A stretch of 30,361 nt of DNA. It comes from Pleurotus djamor. Its lineage: Eukaryota > Basidiomycota > Agaricomycetes > Agaricales > Pleurotaceae. Shown piece by piece: positions 21,711 through 30,361 of the stretch. The notes under the pieces are model-generated. The model worked only from the letters and a program-made list of their open reading frames with translations. It was not told the DNA's origin and ran no database searches. The first letter of the stretch is position 1, and every line of letters begins with the position of its first letter. The stretch covers positions 1-30,361 of the forward strand of contig JAPEVF010000560.1 in the NCBI GenBank assembly GCA_029747585.1, given 5' to 3'. A program made the position numbers and the translations under genes.

Positions 21711-22982
21711 TTACCCCTCGATATCGATGTCAAACTTTTCAGCCCCGCCCAACTCCACAAACTGTTCCTCCAACAAGTCCATCGCCTCTTCCAGACCTTT
21801 CAACGTCGCCGCGTCCACCTTCTCCTTCATAGCATTCATGGGCCTGTATATCTCAAGCTTAACGACGAACAACACAAACGCCTTGGACTTGGCCGCTAAT
21901 CGTGCATCCAAGGCTGTCCAGCCTGGAGTATCCCAATCGAGAGGACAGACGAGCCGGGTTTCGGTGGATTGCAGCTTGATCTGAATAGTCAGCATCTCGA
22001 GGCGCGAAAGACTCTCGAAGGTCGCGCGGTCCAAGAAGCTCGCCATGACCGGAAGTGATGTGTGCTCGTCCAACAGGGAGACTCGAGTTGAGAGCGTGAG
22101 GAAACCCAAGTTCGTGTAGGGTGTAAGATCTGCGTAAATAGGTAGAACAGGAGAGTCCACGAATTTGTCAAAGGGTGACATTCTGAGGAAACTTTGTCGC
22201 GCTGAGCTTAAGAAGGTGAAAGTGAAGGTGGGGATGTTGAAAGGAACGAAATTGGGTATGACAGCTTGGCCAAGTGGCTTGAACACTTCGAGTTGGACTT
22301 TGTATGTAACCAGATTGGGCATGTCTAGGATCCCATGAGTGGCGATATCGTAGGCATCCTCGCTCTTGAATTTAGCCAATTCTAGACGGGGAAATGTGAT
22401 GGGTTCCAAGGCAGCATCGCGCAATTCCGTCCTCGCCGATTCGTACATTACGTATATGCGTTCTAGAACCAGTTCTTTGAGAGATTCGGAGCATGCGTCG
22501 AGGAGCGAGAGCAGAGTCTCGAGCGCGGAAAAGCCAGTCCTAGTAAACTCCAGCTTCACCAAGTGTCCACTTGAAATCAGGGTATCGATAGCCAAGCACA
22601 TCTTCGGTGAGAACTGCTCGTAGTTGAAGGCTTTGCTCATGATATGGAAGTCCTGTACATGGGTCAAGCGGTTCAGGATCGAGGGAAGGTTGTCGTCAAA
22701 TACGTTTGCGAATGCGCGGAACGAGTAGAGGTCAAGAGTCACTTCTTCAAAATGGCGGGCCAGATGGGGCGACTGGGTAAGAATCTGATCCAATTTCTCA
22801 AAGCGAGGTTCGAGCTGGTAAAAGTTCTCGAAATCCGCGTTGAGGACACAGAAGAAGTAAGGTTGGCAGATTGCTGCCCATGTTTTGGAAACGAGGGAGC
22901 ACGGCGGGAGACTGTCGCTGTCAACGTAGGAGATAACTTCTTCGATGAGTTCTACTGGAAAAGGCTTTGAAAAGGCGGGCAT
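21711..22982 (-). CDS. F-box-like protein, paralogue 1
   Basis: Single-exon gene of 423 residues. The N-terminus reads FPVELIEEVISYVDSDSLPP followed by CSLVSKTWAAICQPYFF, the F-box pattern of basidiomycete singletons (Pro-Val-Glu, then a Leu/Cys-Ser-Leu-Val-x-Lys/Arg-x-Trp block). The rest is Leu-rich with HLARHFEEVTLDLYSFRAF and no clear leucine-rich repeat periodicity. F-box proteins of this kind usually bind Skp1 and recruit targets to SCF ubiquitin ligases, but the target here is unknown and Skp1 binding is inferred. It ends EKFDIDIEG plus TAA. The next gene upstream (23219-24509) is a clear paralogue in the same orientation, 236 bp away. Confidence 0.88.
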   Translation of the reverse strand: MPAFSKPFPVELIEEVISYVDSDSLPPCSLVSKTWAAICQPYFFCVLNADFENFYQLEPRFEKLDQILTQSPHLARHFEEVTLDLYSFRAFANVFDDNLPSILNRLTHVQDFHIMSKAFNYEQFSPKMCLAIDTLISSGHLVKLEFTRTGFSALETLLSLLDACSESLKELVLERIYVMYESARTELRDAALEPITFPRLELAKFKSEDAYDIATHGILDMPNLVTYKVQLEVFKPLGQAVIPNFVPFNIPTFTFTFLSSARQSFLRMSPFDKFVDSPVLPIYADLTPYTNLGFLTLSTRVSLLDEHTSLPVMASFLDRATFESLSRLEMLTIQIKLQSTETRLVCPLDWDTPGWTALDARLAAKSKAFVLFVVKLEIYRPMNAMKEKVDAATLKGLEEAMDLLEEQFVELGGAEKFDIDIEG

Positions 22983-23218
22983 CGCTAGTCGTAAGGGGGT
23001 GCAGGCAAGGTACGGGGTACGCCCGACGCTGATGATCCAGAATTATCACGGGGACAGCCTGCCCCTGAGCGCAGTGGATGCATGGACGCTGGACAGGAAA
23101 CGCGACAGACGCAAACAAGGTGTCCATTGTTAAGAAAGGGTGACGCAAGGGGGTACATGGCTTAAGAAGCTACGGTGTCGCAAAGGGGAAGAGAAATATA
23201 AAAGACGATAAGAAAGAT

Positions 23219-24509
23219 TTAACGCGTGGCCACCAACTTGAAGATATCAGCTTTCCTCAACTTCACGAATTGTGACTCCAGAAGCTCTACGACATCGTCC
23301 AGCTTAACCAACTGAGCCGTTCCAGTTTCCTGATAATAGGGCTTGTAACCATTGATGTGGATCATAACCTGTCGCAGAGTCCCAATCAAAGACGCAAGGC
23401 GGGAATCCAGATCCTTCCAAGTAGGGAGATCCCAATCGTAAGGATAAACTAGTCCATCTTGATTCGCCTCGAGAAAGATCGATATGCTCAACTCCTCGAG
23501 TTTCTCCAGGTTCTCAGGGTCGGCGTAGTCGAAGAATCTGGCAATTCGAGAGAGCGCGATAGAGCCATCTTCTGGGGTAAAGATGGTTGATACGGCGATG
23601 CGACGGAGGTTCTTGAAGGGGCGGAAGTCAGGCAAGACAAAAGCGGGAGGCATAGCATCCGGTATTTTAGGGACAAAACTGTGGATGCTCCTGGGTTGCG
23701 CATACGGGATAATACGGGACCCTATGTTGAAAGACAAGGAAGGAATCGTTCGAGGGATGAAGTTGGGGATAATGGGTCGGTAAGGCTGAGCCAAGTCGAT
23801 TTTGAGTGTTTGGGAAAGAAGGCTGGGCATGCGTAGTACTTCTTGATCTACTAATTGGAATAGCGTGTCACCGACCACCAGTTCTAGCTTCTCAAGTCGA
23901 GGCAATTCCACGGACTGAAGGGTGCCCCGCTCCCATTNCCCTCTGAATTTCCGAGCCAGAGAACACAAGCTCACGGAGAGCCATTCGACACTCCCGCAGC
24001 AACGAGAGAAGTGCCGTTGGAGTTTCGAAGTCCACTCTAGAAAACTCAAGTTTGACAAAGTGACGGTTCGAAACGAGAGTATGGAGAGATCGAATCATGC
24101 TGTCCGAAAACTCCTCCAAGTAGAAGACCTTGCCCATTATATGAAGATGCTTGACGCCTTCGAAACGACGCAGAATGCAAGGAAGGTGTTCGTCGTATGC
24201 CTTTGGTAAGGCCCTGAAGGACCAGAGATCCAGCGTAACCTCTCGAAAGTATTGAGAGAGATGGGGCGATCGGTTAAGAAGTCGATGTAGTTGTTTCAAT
24301 ACGGGCTTGTATTCCCAAGAGAGTTCGAAATCTGCGTGAAGACTGGAGAATACGCGTCGCTGAACAACAGGTGTCCAAACTTTCGAAACGAGGGAGCACG
24401 CCAAGAGTGTTTCGCGATCATAACCGCAGTACCAAGAAAGAATCTCCTCAATAATCTCAACGGGAAGCTGCATTGCAAGAGCGGGAAGAAACCGAGAAAA
24501 AGGCAGCAA
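23219..24509 (-). CDS. F-box-like protein, paralogue 2, with one N base breaking the frame
   Basis: Tandem paralogue of the neighbouring F-box gene. The N-terminal part has LPVEIIEEILSWYCGYDRET, then LLACSLVSKVWTPVVQRR and SPHLSQYFREVTLDLWSFRA; the paralogue has SPHLARHFEEVTLDLYSFRA at the same place. The C-terminal part, in another frame, has GLVYPYDWDLPTWKDLDSRL, matching RLVCPLDWDTPGWTALDARL. The two frames meet at a single N (23938). Counting the N as an extra base gives a continuous reading IQREWERGTLQSVELP, so the break is most likely a sequencing artefact and the gene probably encodes about 420-430 residues. Start is either ATG 24509 or ATG 24473; the second places the F-box nearer the N-terminus. 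Ends FKLVATR plus TAA. Confidence 0.85.
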
Positions 24510-24811
24510 GTACCGAGCCCGGAGTATGTGGAAGTGGACGAAGATTCAAGAGGGGCAACGAAACTCCAAGCAAGTGGCTGAGACTTGGACTTATCTGATG
24601 CGATCCCACGGTCAGTTCTATATTCACACGCTTAGATAGCTGGTGAAAATTATTATACTTACAACCTGCCATCAATATTGCTTGCCAAGACCCTGGTATA
24701 TCGTACTCTACCATACATAAATTCTATTATCCCTCCAATGGGTGGAAGTAAAGTAAAGTTAATAGTATGAATGTCTAAGCAGTTACATACACAGAGAATG
24801 GGAAAACTTGG
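24510..24811. other. Intergenic stretch between INO80B 3' end and F-box paralogue 2
   Basis: About 300 bp that should contain the F-box gene promoter and the 3' UTR of the INO80B-like gene. The right half is AT-rich. No gene or repeat was recognised. Confidence 0.5.
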
Positions 24812-26333
24812 TCATACAACTGTCGCTTCCAAGGTCTTCAAATGTTCCATTCCACACGCGCCACGATTCCAATCTTTGACCAACTTATACTTCCTCGTCT
24901 TATCGCAGCCGGCAACGTCGCATATGGGCGTAGGTCGAGGCTGGGGGGCAGTCGGCATTGTCGCAGAGTCCACAGGCGATGTAGGAAGCACAGATACAGG
25001 GATCGAGAAGTATATATTCATTACTTTGTCTTTTTCTGCTCCCTCAGTCGGTGTAGGAGCCGTAGCGCCGTCAGAAGCAATGGAAACATTGGTATTCCGA
25101 GAAGTCGTAACCCAGCGGTAGGTATTTGGAGGAGTAGGCGGACGAGGGGGTTCTGAGGGTTCCGCAGCGTCTCCGTCAGCATTAGCGTCAGCGGCATCTC
25201 CGTCCCCGTCTTTGTCTTTATCTCGATCTTCGGCGGTAGAGGCAGCGGTATTGGTGGTCGCAGTACGTTTATTCCGAGGTCGGGATTGTTTCTTGAGAAG
25301 GCGGTTGATAGTTTCCATCTAGGCCAAACGCGTGAGGTCATCAACGAACCACATAAGTTGCGAAGGAGTACGTACCTTTTCATCTTCTAGCTTCTTCTCG
25401 GTGAGATTGCGACGCTTTCGAGCCGTTTCTTCGCGTCGCAATGCTAGCTCGGTTTCGTTCAATGTTTTCTTCTTCTTTGAAACAGCAGACTCATCTATAT
25501 TGTGTTTAATAACCGGCAATAGGGCAAACGGGAAAGTCTTACTCAGAGAAACATGAGAGGGGTCAACGACGCTAGCCAAGACAGCTTGTCTTGTCGTCAT
25601 GGGCTTTCCAGCGGGATTGTACTCGAGATCATCATCGGATTCGTCCTCGGATTCGATGTCAATATCTGTGATACGCAATGTCAGCGACACTATGAAAGAG
25701 AAATACGGGATGGGACAAGGCTGGTGCCCATCCGTCCTTCGCTGGTATATGTTGACAAACGCTCCGAGCGGTGGCACGGATCGGGCACGGAGTGACTGGG
25801 ACTTACCACGCGAACGCTTCCTCCTCGAATTAAACTTGCTTGGCCGTTCCTCTGGAGCTGGCGTAGGTGTAGCAGTCGTGGGCGTCGACCCAGAATGCGC
25901 TGGTAGCTTCAGCTTAATTTTGAGTCTTGGCTGAGGAGGCGGGGAAGGTTCGTCCTCCTCCTCATCGTCCGGCGCAGCCTGCTCAACGTCTTCGACCTCA
26001 TGAACTTGACAATTGGGTTAAATTGTGCTCACCGACTGTATTTCGTCTTCTTCCTCTTCCACCTCCGACTGCTCTTCTGACTCGACGTCATTCTCAACAT
26101 CAACATTCTCGTCGTCCATCACGACGTCCGACTCCCCTTCATCTGATATCTGCATGTCTAACCGTCGACGGTTTCGAGTACGCATGGTTGGAGGGGGTAC
26201 CAGTAAGCACGTAACAGAATGGTTGATATGAGAACGCCGTCAATTTTTAAATAATATTAGAAGGTTCCCAGGCAGAAGTCTAACCTTGACCATCACTTCC
26301 CATGGACATTTCGTCGTCGTCGTATCTGGCCAT
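24812..26333 (-). CDS. INO80 chromatin-remodelling complex subunit B (PAPA-1 / Ies2-like)
   Basis: Nuclear subunit of the INO80 ATP-dependent nucleosome remodeller. Six-exon model: 26285-26333, 26033-26157, 25807-25978, 25543-25665, 25376-25494 and 24812-25318, totalling 1095 nt, 364 residues, phases consistent. The N-terminal third is very acidic (EESEVEEEEDE-type runs). Then come a basic KFNSRRKRSR, PAGKPMTTRQAVLASVVDPS, and the PAPA-1 block with ETELALRREETARKRRNLTE followed by KKLEDEK and METINRLLKKQSRPRNKRT. The last 60 residues carry an HIT-like zinc finger: TYRWVTTSR upstream, then ICDVAGCDKTRKYKLVKDWN and RGACGMEHL (Cys-x4-Cys and Cys/His residues). The first intron (26158-26284, 127 bp) and start are less certain, since an in-frame ATG at 26184 could give a shorter N-terminus (MRTRNRRRLDMQISD). 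Domain order matches the family. Confidence 0.9.
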
Positions 26334-27002
26334 TCTCAGCGCGGTTTGCAGTTTCAAGCTTCGGTGTCGCTGGATGCGATCCCTCTGATTGCTCTAGATG
26401 AAGGTTCAACGGAAGTTTCGCAGACGAGGTGGAGAGACAACTGTGTCAGGTTATGTGTGTCCTAATTGGCGATATGCCGTGGGTCTGCGATGCGCTGTTC
26501 TCGATGCTTCAGCCTACTCTTACCAAGGCCGTCGTGGCGATGGGCGTTCCGGGAAAGTGACCATGCAGTTGAGTTGAGGGCATTGTGAACGGTGGTCTCA
26601 AAGTCTTTCAGGAGAACGCGTGACCGGTCTCATGGTCCAGCACTGCACCAAGTTCTTCAACCAAGTTCTTCAACCAGGCAATTTTTGAACCCGTTCTCTA
26701 CTACATATCCAGCGCGCCCAGTCCGCCGCGCTCTGACTTAAACGGGCTCTCCCTTGGGCCTGTTCTTGCATATAAAATGTCGAAAACTGAGGAACTCGCG
26801 ATCATCCCTGGGCAGCCTCTTTAGTACCTTGAGTACTCAACCCCGCGTTTGCCTCGGATGTCGTGGTTAATGCGCATCGCTAGCAATTGTCTTGCTATGC
26901 TACGGCAGATTTATACCTGTTCGGTCTGATGCTTAACAACTTGACGTCCGTAGTATAAAACACGGTTTCTGGATACACATCACCCTTGCTTGACCCTTTG
27001 CA
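26334..27002. promoter_or_regulatory. Divergent promoter region of INO80B-like and dehydrogenase genes
   Basis: About 670 bp between two divergent starts. A TATA-like TATAAAA lies at 26954-26960, 43 bp before the dehydrogenase ATG. A 13-base word ccaagttcttcaa is tandemly duplicated at 26648-26673. No coding sequence is recognised. Confidence 0.55.
26954..26960 (+). promoter_or_regulatory. TATA box-like element of dehydrogenase 1
   Basis: TATAAAA sits 43 bp upstream of the ATG at 27003. The spacing would give a short leader. Inferred from position and sequence only. Confidence 0.4.
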
Positions 27003-28614
27003 ATGGCTATCCCTACTCTCCCAGCGACATTCAGGCATCATGTCTTTCCTAAGGTATGTCTTTTCTCGATCAGCCCTTTGAGCCGGCAGGTCTGATCCAT
27101 CCATAGCTAGGTTCTTATGACAATCTGATCCTGAAAGAAAGTCCCGTTCCTGCACTGAAATCAGGCCACGTCCTTGTCAAAGTCCATGCAGTCTCATTGC
27201 AGGCAGGCCTTTCATCCTCTTACTCAACGATTGACTTGATCGAGCGGTCGATAGTTCCGCGATCTAGCCGTTGCAAAGGGACAATATCCTTTACCAGGAC
27301 TGTAGGTCTTTGACACTCTAACTGACTTCGCTCATTCACGCATAACTACAGTATCGTTAACGACCTCACGCCATGCTCGGATATGGCGGGGGAGGTTGTG
27401 GCCGTTGGTGAAGATGTCAAACTACCATGGGTTCCTGGTGATCGCGTTTGTGCCAATTTCTATTCGGAATACCAAGCAGGAGAGCCACACGCCGGTATCA
27501 TGGCCGGTGCCCTAGGTGGTCCCACACAAGGTGTCTTATCTGAATATGTGCTCTTGCCAGCCTATGTAAGTCAATCACATCGATGCGGATGGCTATCACG
27601 GCTAACGGAGATGCTGGTTTAGGCTTTGATCAAAATCCCGCACAACCTCAGTTATGAGGAAGCTTCGACGCTCCCGTAAGTGTCATGGGCTGTCTGTAAT
27701 GATGAAATTCTTATGCGGCGAGTCACAGATGTGCCGCCCTTACGGCGTACACCGCGTTTTCAACAAGCAAGCCGCTCAAAGCGGGGGACACTGTCCTCGT
27801 TCTGGGCACTGGAGGCGTCGCAACGTGGGCTTACTCACTCCAGATCTCTTTGGTCGGCTCCACTAAACTTATGAAAGTTTCGCTCTCCAGTTTGCAGTCG
27901 CCACCGGCGCCGAAGTAATCGTCACCTCCTCATCAGACAAGAAGCTCGAGACTGCCACCAAGCTCGGTGCTAAACATGTCATTAATTACCGCAAAACTCC
28001 TAACTGGGATGAAGTGGTTAATGAGCTAGTGCGTACATATTCGCCACTGCTCGATTCGTTTCATTCTTACTCTGTTTGGACGGTCCAGACGAACGGACGA
28101 GGCGTAGATCATGTCATCGAAGTGTGTTTCCCTTACCCCCTGCCTTGAACTAGCGTTGATTGGAGTGTCTAGGTCGGGGGTCCAGCAACACTAGCTAGGT
28201 CTTTGAAGTCAACCAGAGTTGGGGGAAACATTCACCTTATTGGTTTCCTTTCCACAGTACGCCTCCCTCCTCTCGTTTCCTCTCTTTCATCCGTTTTCAT
28301 ACACCCACACTTATAGGAACAAAACTACGATACAAACGTTATACCATTAATAATGTTCAAGGCTGTTAATTTAAGAGGGACGTGGCTAGGCTCAGCGGCT
28401 TTGTAAGTCCTCTACCCGCTTAGTTTTGAGCAGTAAACTTGGCCGTTGAACGCCGGAAACCTTTAGGTTTAACGACATGAATAGGTTGATAGAGATCAAC
28501 GACGTCCACCCAGTTGTGAATAAGGTTTTCCCATTTGAGAATGCCGTAGAAGCGTTCAAGTATTTGGAGACTCAGGCACATATTGGGAAGGTGGTGATTA
28601 AGGTTGCTAGTTGA
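27003..28614 (+). CDS. Zinc-independent MDR-family alcohol dehydrogenase / quinone oxidoreductase-like, copy 1
   Basis: NAD(P)-dependent medium-chain dehydrogenase, close to the MDR7-type fungal group. Eleven exons: 27003-27053, 27107-27202, 27255-27301, 27352-27565, 27623-27675, 27729-27843 (or 27852), 27891-28028, 28089-28121, 28173-28256, 28317-28402 and 28467-28614, total 1065 nt, 354 residues. Motifs: HAVSLQ-FRDLAVAKGQYPLPG, SDMAGEVVAVGEDVKLPWVP, GDRVCANF, LSYEEASTLPCAALTAY, cofactor loop VLGTGGVATWAYSLQ, VTSSSDKKLETATKLGAKHV, GRGVDHVIEVGGPATLARSL and the C-terminal HIGKVVIKVAS. The catalytic-zinc cysteine/histidine set is absent, as in that group. Intron 2 has a GC donor (27203-27254). 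The intron after YSLQ lacks a normal donor at the expected site: the base there reads AT, and a nearby GT (27853) would give a 38-bp intron and three extra residues. Substrate unknown. Confidence 0.9.
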
Positions 28615-29105
28615 GTGGCGCTGTTTTCTTCCTCGCCCACGAGGCTCTATAATCTTAGTTCAATCATATGTTCGTTTTGTGTCAGTGCATGTTGGTAGGG
28701 TGAGGTGAACAGGAGGTGACTAGTGACTGCTTGCGACCTCGAGACCCTAACCGACTCATTCGCCAAGATTCCCGGGCTCTTCCCCTCTCTTCCCCGCTTC
28801 CAAGTTCCCAAGATTCCTGGGCATGAATAACACCCACGCTACTTGTTCAGCCGATGGGTCAGCTGTTCGTCCTTGATCAGTCAACGAAGGTCGCACTGTG
28901 GGCCCGAGGATCCAAGGATTTGTCATCTCTGTCATCCATTGCATATGATAACCAAGCAGCGGGGCAGATTGATTCCGATGGTGCGAACATCGTGCATTGA
29001 TGTTGATGATGTGCGCAAGATCATAGATGATGCAACGGCATATATATACGGGAGTACCTAGGGACTCTTCTATCACAACTACAACCTGCAGCAAAACAGA
29101 CAGAC
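28615..29105. promoter_or_regulatory. Spacer and promoter of dehydrogenase copy 2
   Basis: About 490 bp between two tandem genes. A TATATATAC word at about 29040 lies some 60 bp upstream of the second ATG (29106) and could be its TATA box. No gene is recognised. Confidence 0.5.
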
Positions 29106-29880
29106 ATGACTATCCCTACGACTACGAAGCAATATGTTCTCCCCAAGGTATGTGTTACCCTGATGGCTCCGGGCTGCGAGGAGATTGATATTCTTCCGGC
29201 CAGCTTGAAGGATATCAAGGATTACAGCTCACCGAAGGAACAGTAAGGCCGCCCAAGCCGACTGAAGTGCTGGTCAGGATCCACGCAGTTTCCCTGCAAG
29301 TGAGCACTGAGCACGCTATAGAACGTGGACATCTTACTGACTCCTTCGTAGTACCGAGATCTTATTATCTCAAAGAACCAGTATGGGTTGGGTCGTTTGT
29401 GAGCTATCCCAACAACCTGCTTTGACACTCTGCTAATGACGTCATTCGAAATTTCTAGGATCAAGGAGAACCTCGTCCCCGGCTCAGACATGGCTGGAGA
29501 AGTCATCGCTGTCGGTGAAGATGTTCAGAATGTGTGGCAACCTGGAGATCGCGTTTGCTCCAACTTTTCGATTACGCACTTGGATGGCGACCCATCTCTG
29601 GATACTCTGTCTCATGCTCTTGGTGGACCAATTAATGGCGTTTTGACCCAGTACATCACACTACCGGCTCAGGCGTTGGTGAGAGTTCCCGAGCATCTGT
29701 CGTACGAAGAAGCATCGACCCTGCCGTGCGTATTTGCGTTGTTGCGTTGTTGCGTTGTTGCGACGAGTATAGTATATTCATGGTTGGTTGTTCTAGATGC
29801 GCGGCGCTGACTGCTTATAATGCACTCCTTGGCCCCGTTCCTGTGAAAGCAGGTGACTATGTTTTGGTCCAACACTCCGG
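29106..29880 (+). pseudogene. MDR-family dehydrogenase copy 2, interrupted in mid-domain
   Basis: Tandem paralogue of the preceding gene. Exons are 29106-29147, 29204-29299, 29352-29398, 29459-29725 and 29797 to about 29880. Exons 2 and 3 have exactly the same lengths (96 and 47 nt) as in copy 1. The protein reads MTIPTTTKQYVLPK, HAVSLQYRDLIISKNQYGLG, GSDMAGEVIAVGEDVQNVWQ, LSYEEASTLPCAALTAYNAL and GDYVLVQ, then HSGEQKN and a TAG. In copy 1 the reading continues VLGTGGV at that place, so the reading departs from the family at about 29875-29880, exactly where AT-rich repeat-like DNA begins. One intron of copy 1 (after PAY) is missing here. About half of the protein, including the cofactor-binding domain, is absent from the window, so this is a broken copy unless the sequence was misassembled. 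Confidence 0.82.
29733..29760 (+). repeat. Short tandem repeat (GCGTTGTT)n in intron 4 of dehydrogenase copy 2
   Basis: The 8-base word gcgttgtt is repeated about three and a half times inside the intron 29726-29796. It is absent from the matching intron of copy 1. Confidence 0.75.
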
Positions 29881-30237
29881 AGAACAAAAAAATTAGGGGA
29901 GACTTAAATTGAGCCTTAAATTCGACGTTTATTACCTGACTTAAACGTGGCGTTAAATTTGTTATTTAAGACTGTGGGAAAGCTTGAGATAGACTTAACA
30001 TGTCTGCCGACGAGAAATCGCGGCGTAAATTCAAGGTTTAAGTCACAAAAAGAAATGAAATATTTAAATTGAGATGTCAGAACAAAAGAAATGTTGAATT
30101 TAAGGAAGGCTTATATCTTGAGTTTACGCGGCACGTAAACCAAAGACAAAACGAAACGTTTAAGTCACAATAAGAGTTTAAGCTCAGGTTAAACGCAACG
30201 TTTCCATGGATTTTTTAATTGCTAAACTAGCATTTGA

Positions 30238-30254
30238 CCCGTGCTTCGCACGGG
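30238..30254. repeat. Perfect hairpin, 7-bp stem and 3-base loop
   Basis: cccgtgc ttc gcacggg forms a perfect inverted repeat. It lies inside the repeat-like insertion and may be a structural part of it. Confidence 0.7.
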
Positions 30255-30332
30255 AAAAGCACAGCAACGCAAGTAAGCCACCGAATAAATTAGCAGATAG
30301 CAAACATAACGCAGACGGCCAAAAGGAACCTC

Positions 30333-30359
30333 GGTCGACAACCTTCGGGTTGGTCGACC
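30333..30359. repeat. Near-perfect inverted repeat at window end
   Basis: ggtcgacaacc, loop ttcg, then ggttggtcgacc pair along the whole arm with one extra G in the right arm. It may extend beyond the window or mark an element boundary. Confidence 0.65.
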
Positions 30360-30361
30360 TC

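Larger units (their letters stand above)
29880..30361. mobile_element. AT-rich repeat-like insertion interrupting dehydrogenase copy 2 (continues outside)
   Basis: From about 29880 the coding sequence is replaced by AT-rich DNA full of ttaaat, tttaag and gcgtaaat words. The 13-base gtttaagtcacaa occurs at 30036-30048 and again at 30158-30170. Two hairpins follow: cccgtgcttcgcacggg (30238-30254, 7-bp stem) and one at 30333-30359. It has no ORF of interest. The right end is outside the window, so target-site duplication and terminal repeats cannot be tested. Mobile-element origin is an inference from position and repeat words. Confidence 0.5.

Overview
The window is a piece of a filamentous basidiomycete genome, probably an Agaricomycete. 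The signs are many short introns (mostly 47-66 bp, GT/GC...AG), an expanded fungal kinase-like gene, F-box singletons, a medium-chain dehydrogenase pair, and a 976-residue gene whose ends resemble basidiomycete proteins I recall. Scattered single N bases and short N runs show a draft assembly. I cannot name the species; a Rhizoctonia-like (Cantharellales) origin is only a guess. All exon coordinates were worked out by hand from splice signals, and for the complete genes the exon lengths sum to a whole number of codons.

Left part (1-9540): MRE11 (minus, 3' end outside the window); a fungal kinase-like gene with a one-base frame break (minus); a CT-rich, N-containing promoter region; a complete 10-exon MFS monocarboxylate-type transporter (plus); and a complete 13-exon methionine aminopeptidase 1 (minus) with two micro-exons.

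Middle (9541-16029): a divergent promoter leads into the N-terminal half of a LARP1/Sro9-type La-related protein (plus). It stops at an NNNN gap, followed by about 1.4 kb of dispersed GC-rich repeat units (core GCGGACCCGCCCGGGGCC) and about 3.5 kb of gene-poor DNA with one weak two-exon candidate.

Right part (16030-30361): a complete six-exon gene for a 976-residue low-complexity protein of unknown function (minus); a gene-poor stretch with a diverged repeat pair; two tandem F-box-like paralogues (minus); an INO80 complex subunit B / Ies2 homologue (minus); then two tandem MDR-family dehydrogenases (plus). The second dehydrogenase is cut off in mid-domain by an AT-rich, repeat-like sequence with hairpins that runs to the window end.

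These genes are not a pathway. They are housekeeping genes (DNA repair, N-terminal Met removal, chromatin remodelling, RNA binding) mixed with lineage-expanded accessory families (kinase-like, F-box, MFS, dehydrogenase). I found no convincing tRNA, rRNA or CRISPR array. The most notable observations are three GC-AG introns, metal-ligand-bearing micro-exons in MAP1, the disrupted dehydrogenase paralogue, the La-protein break at the repeat cluster, and the uncharacterised 976-residue protein.
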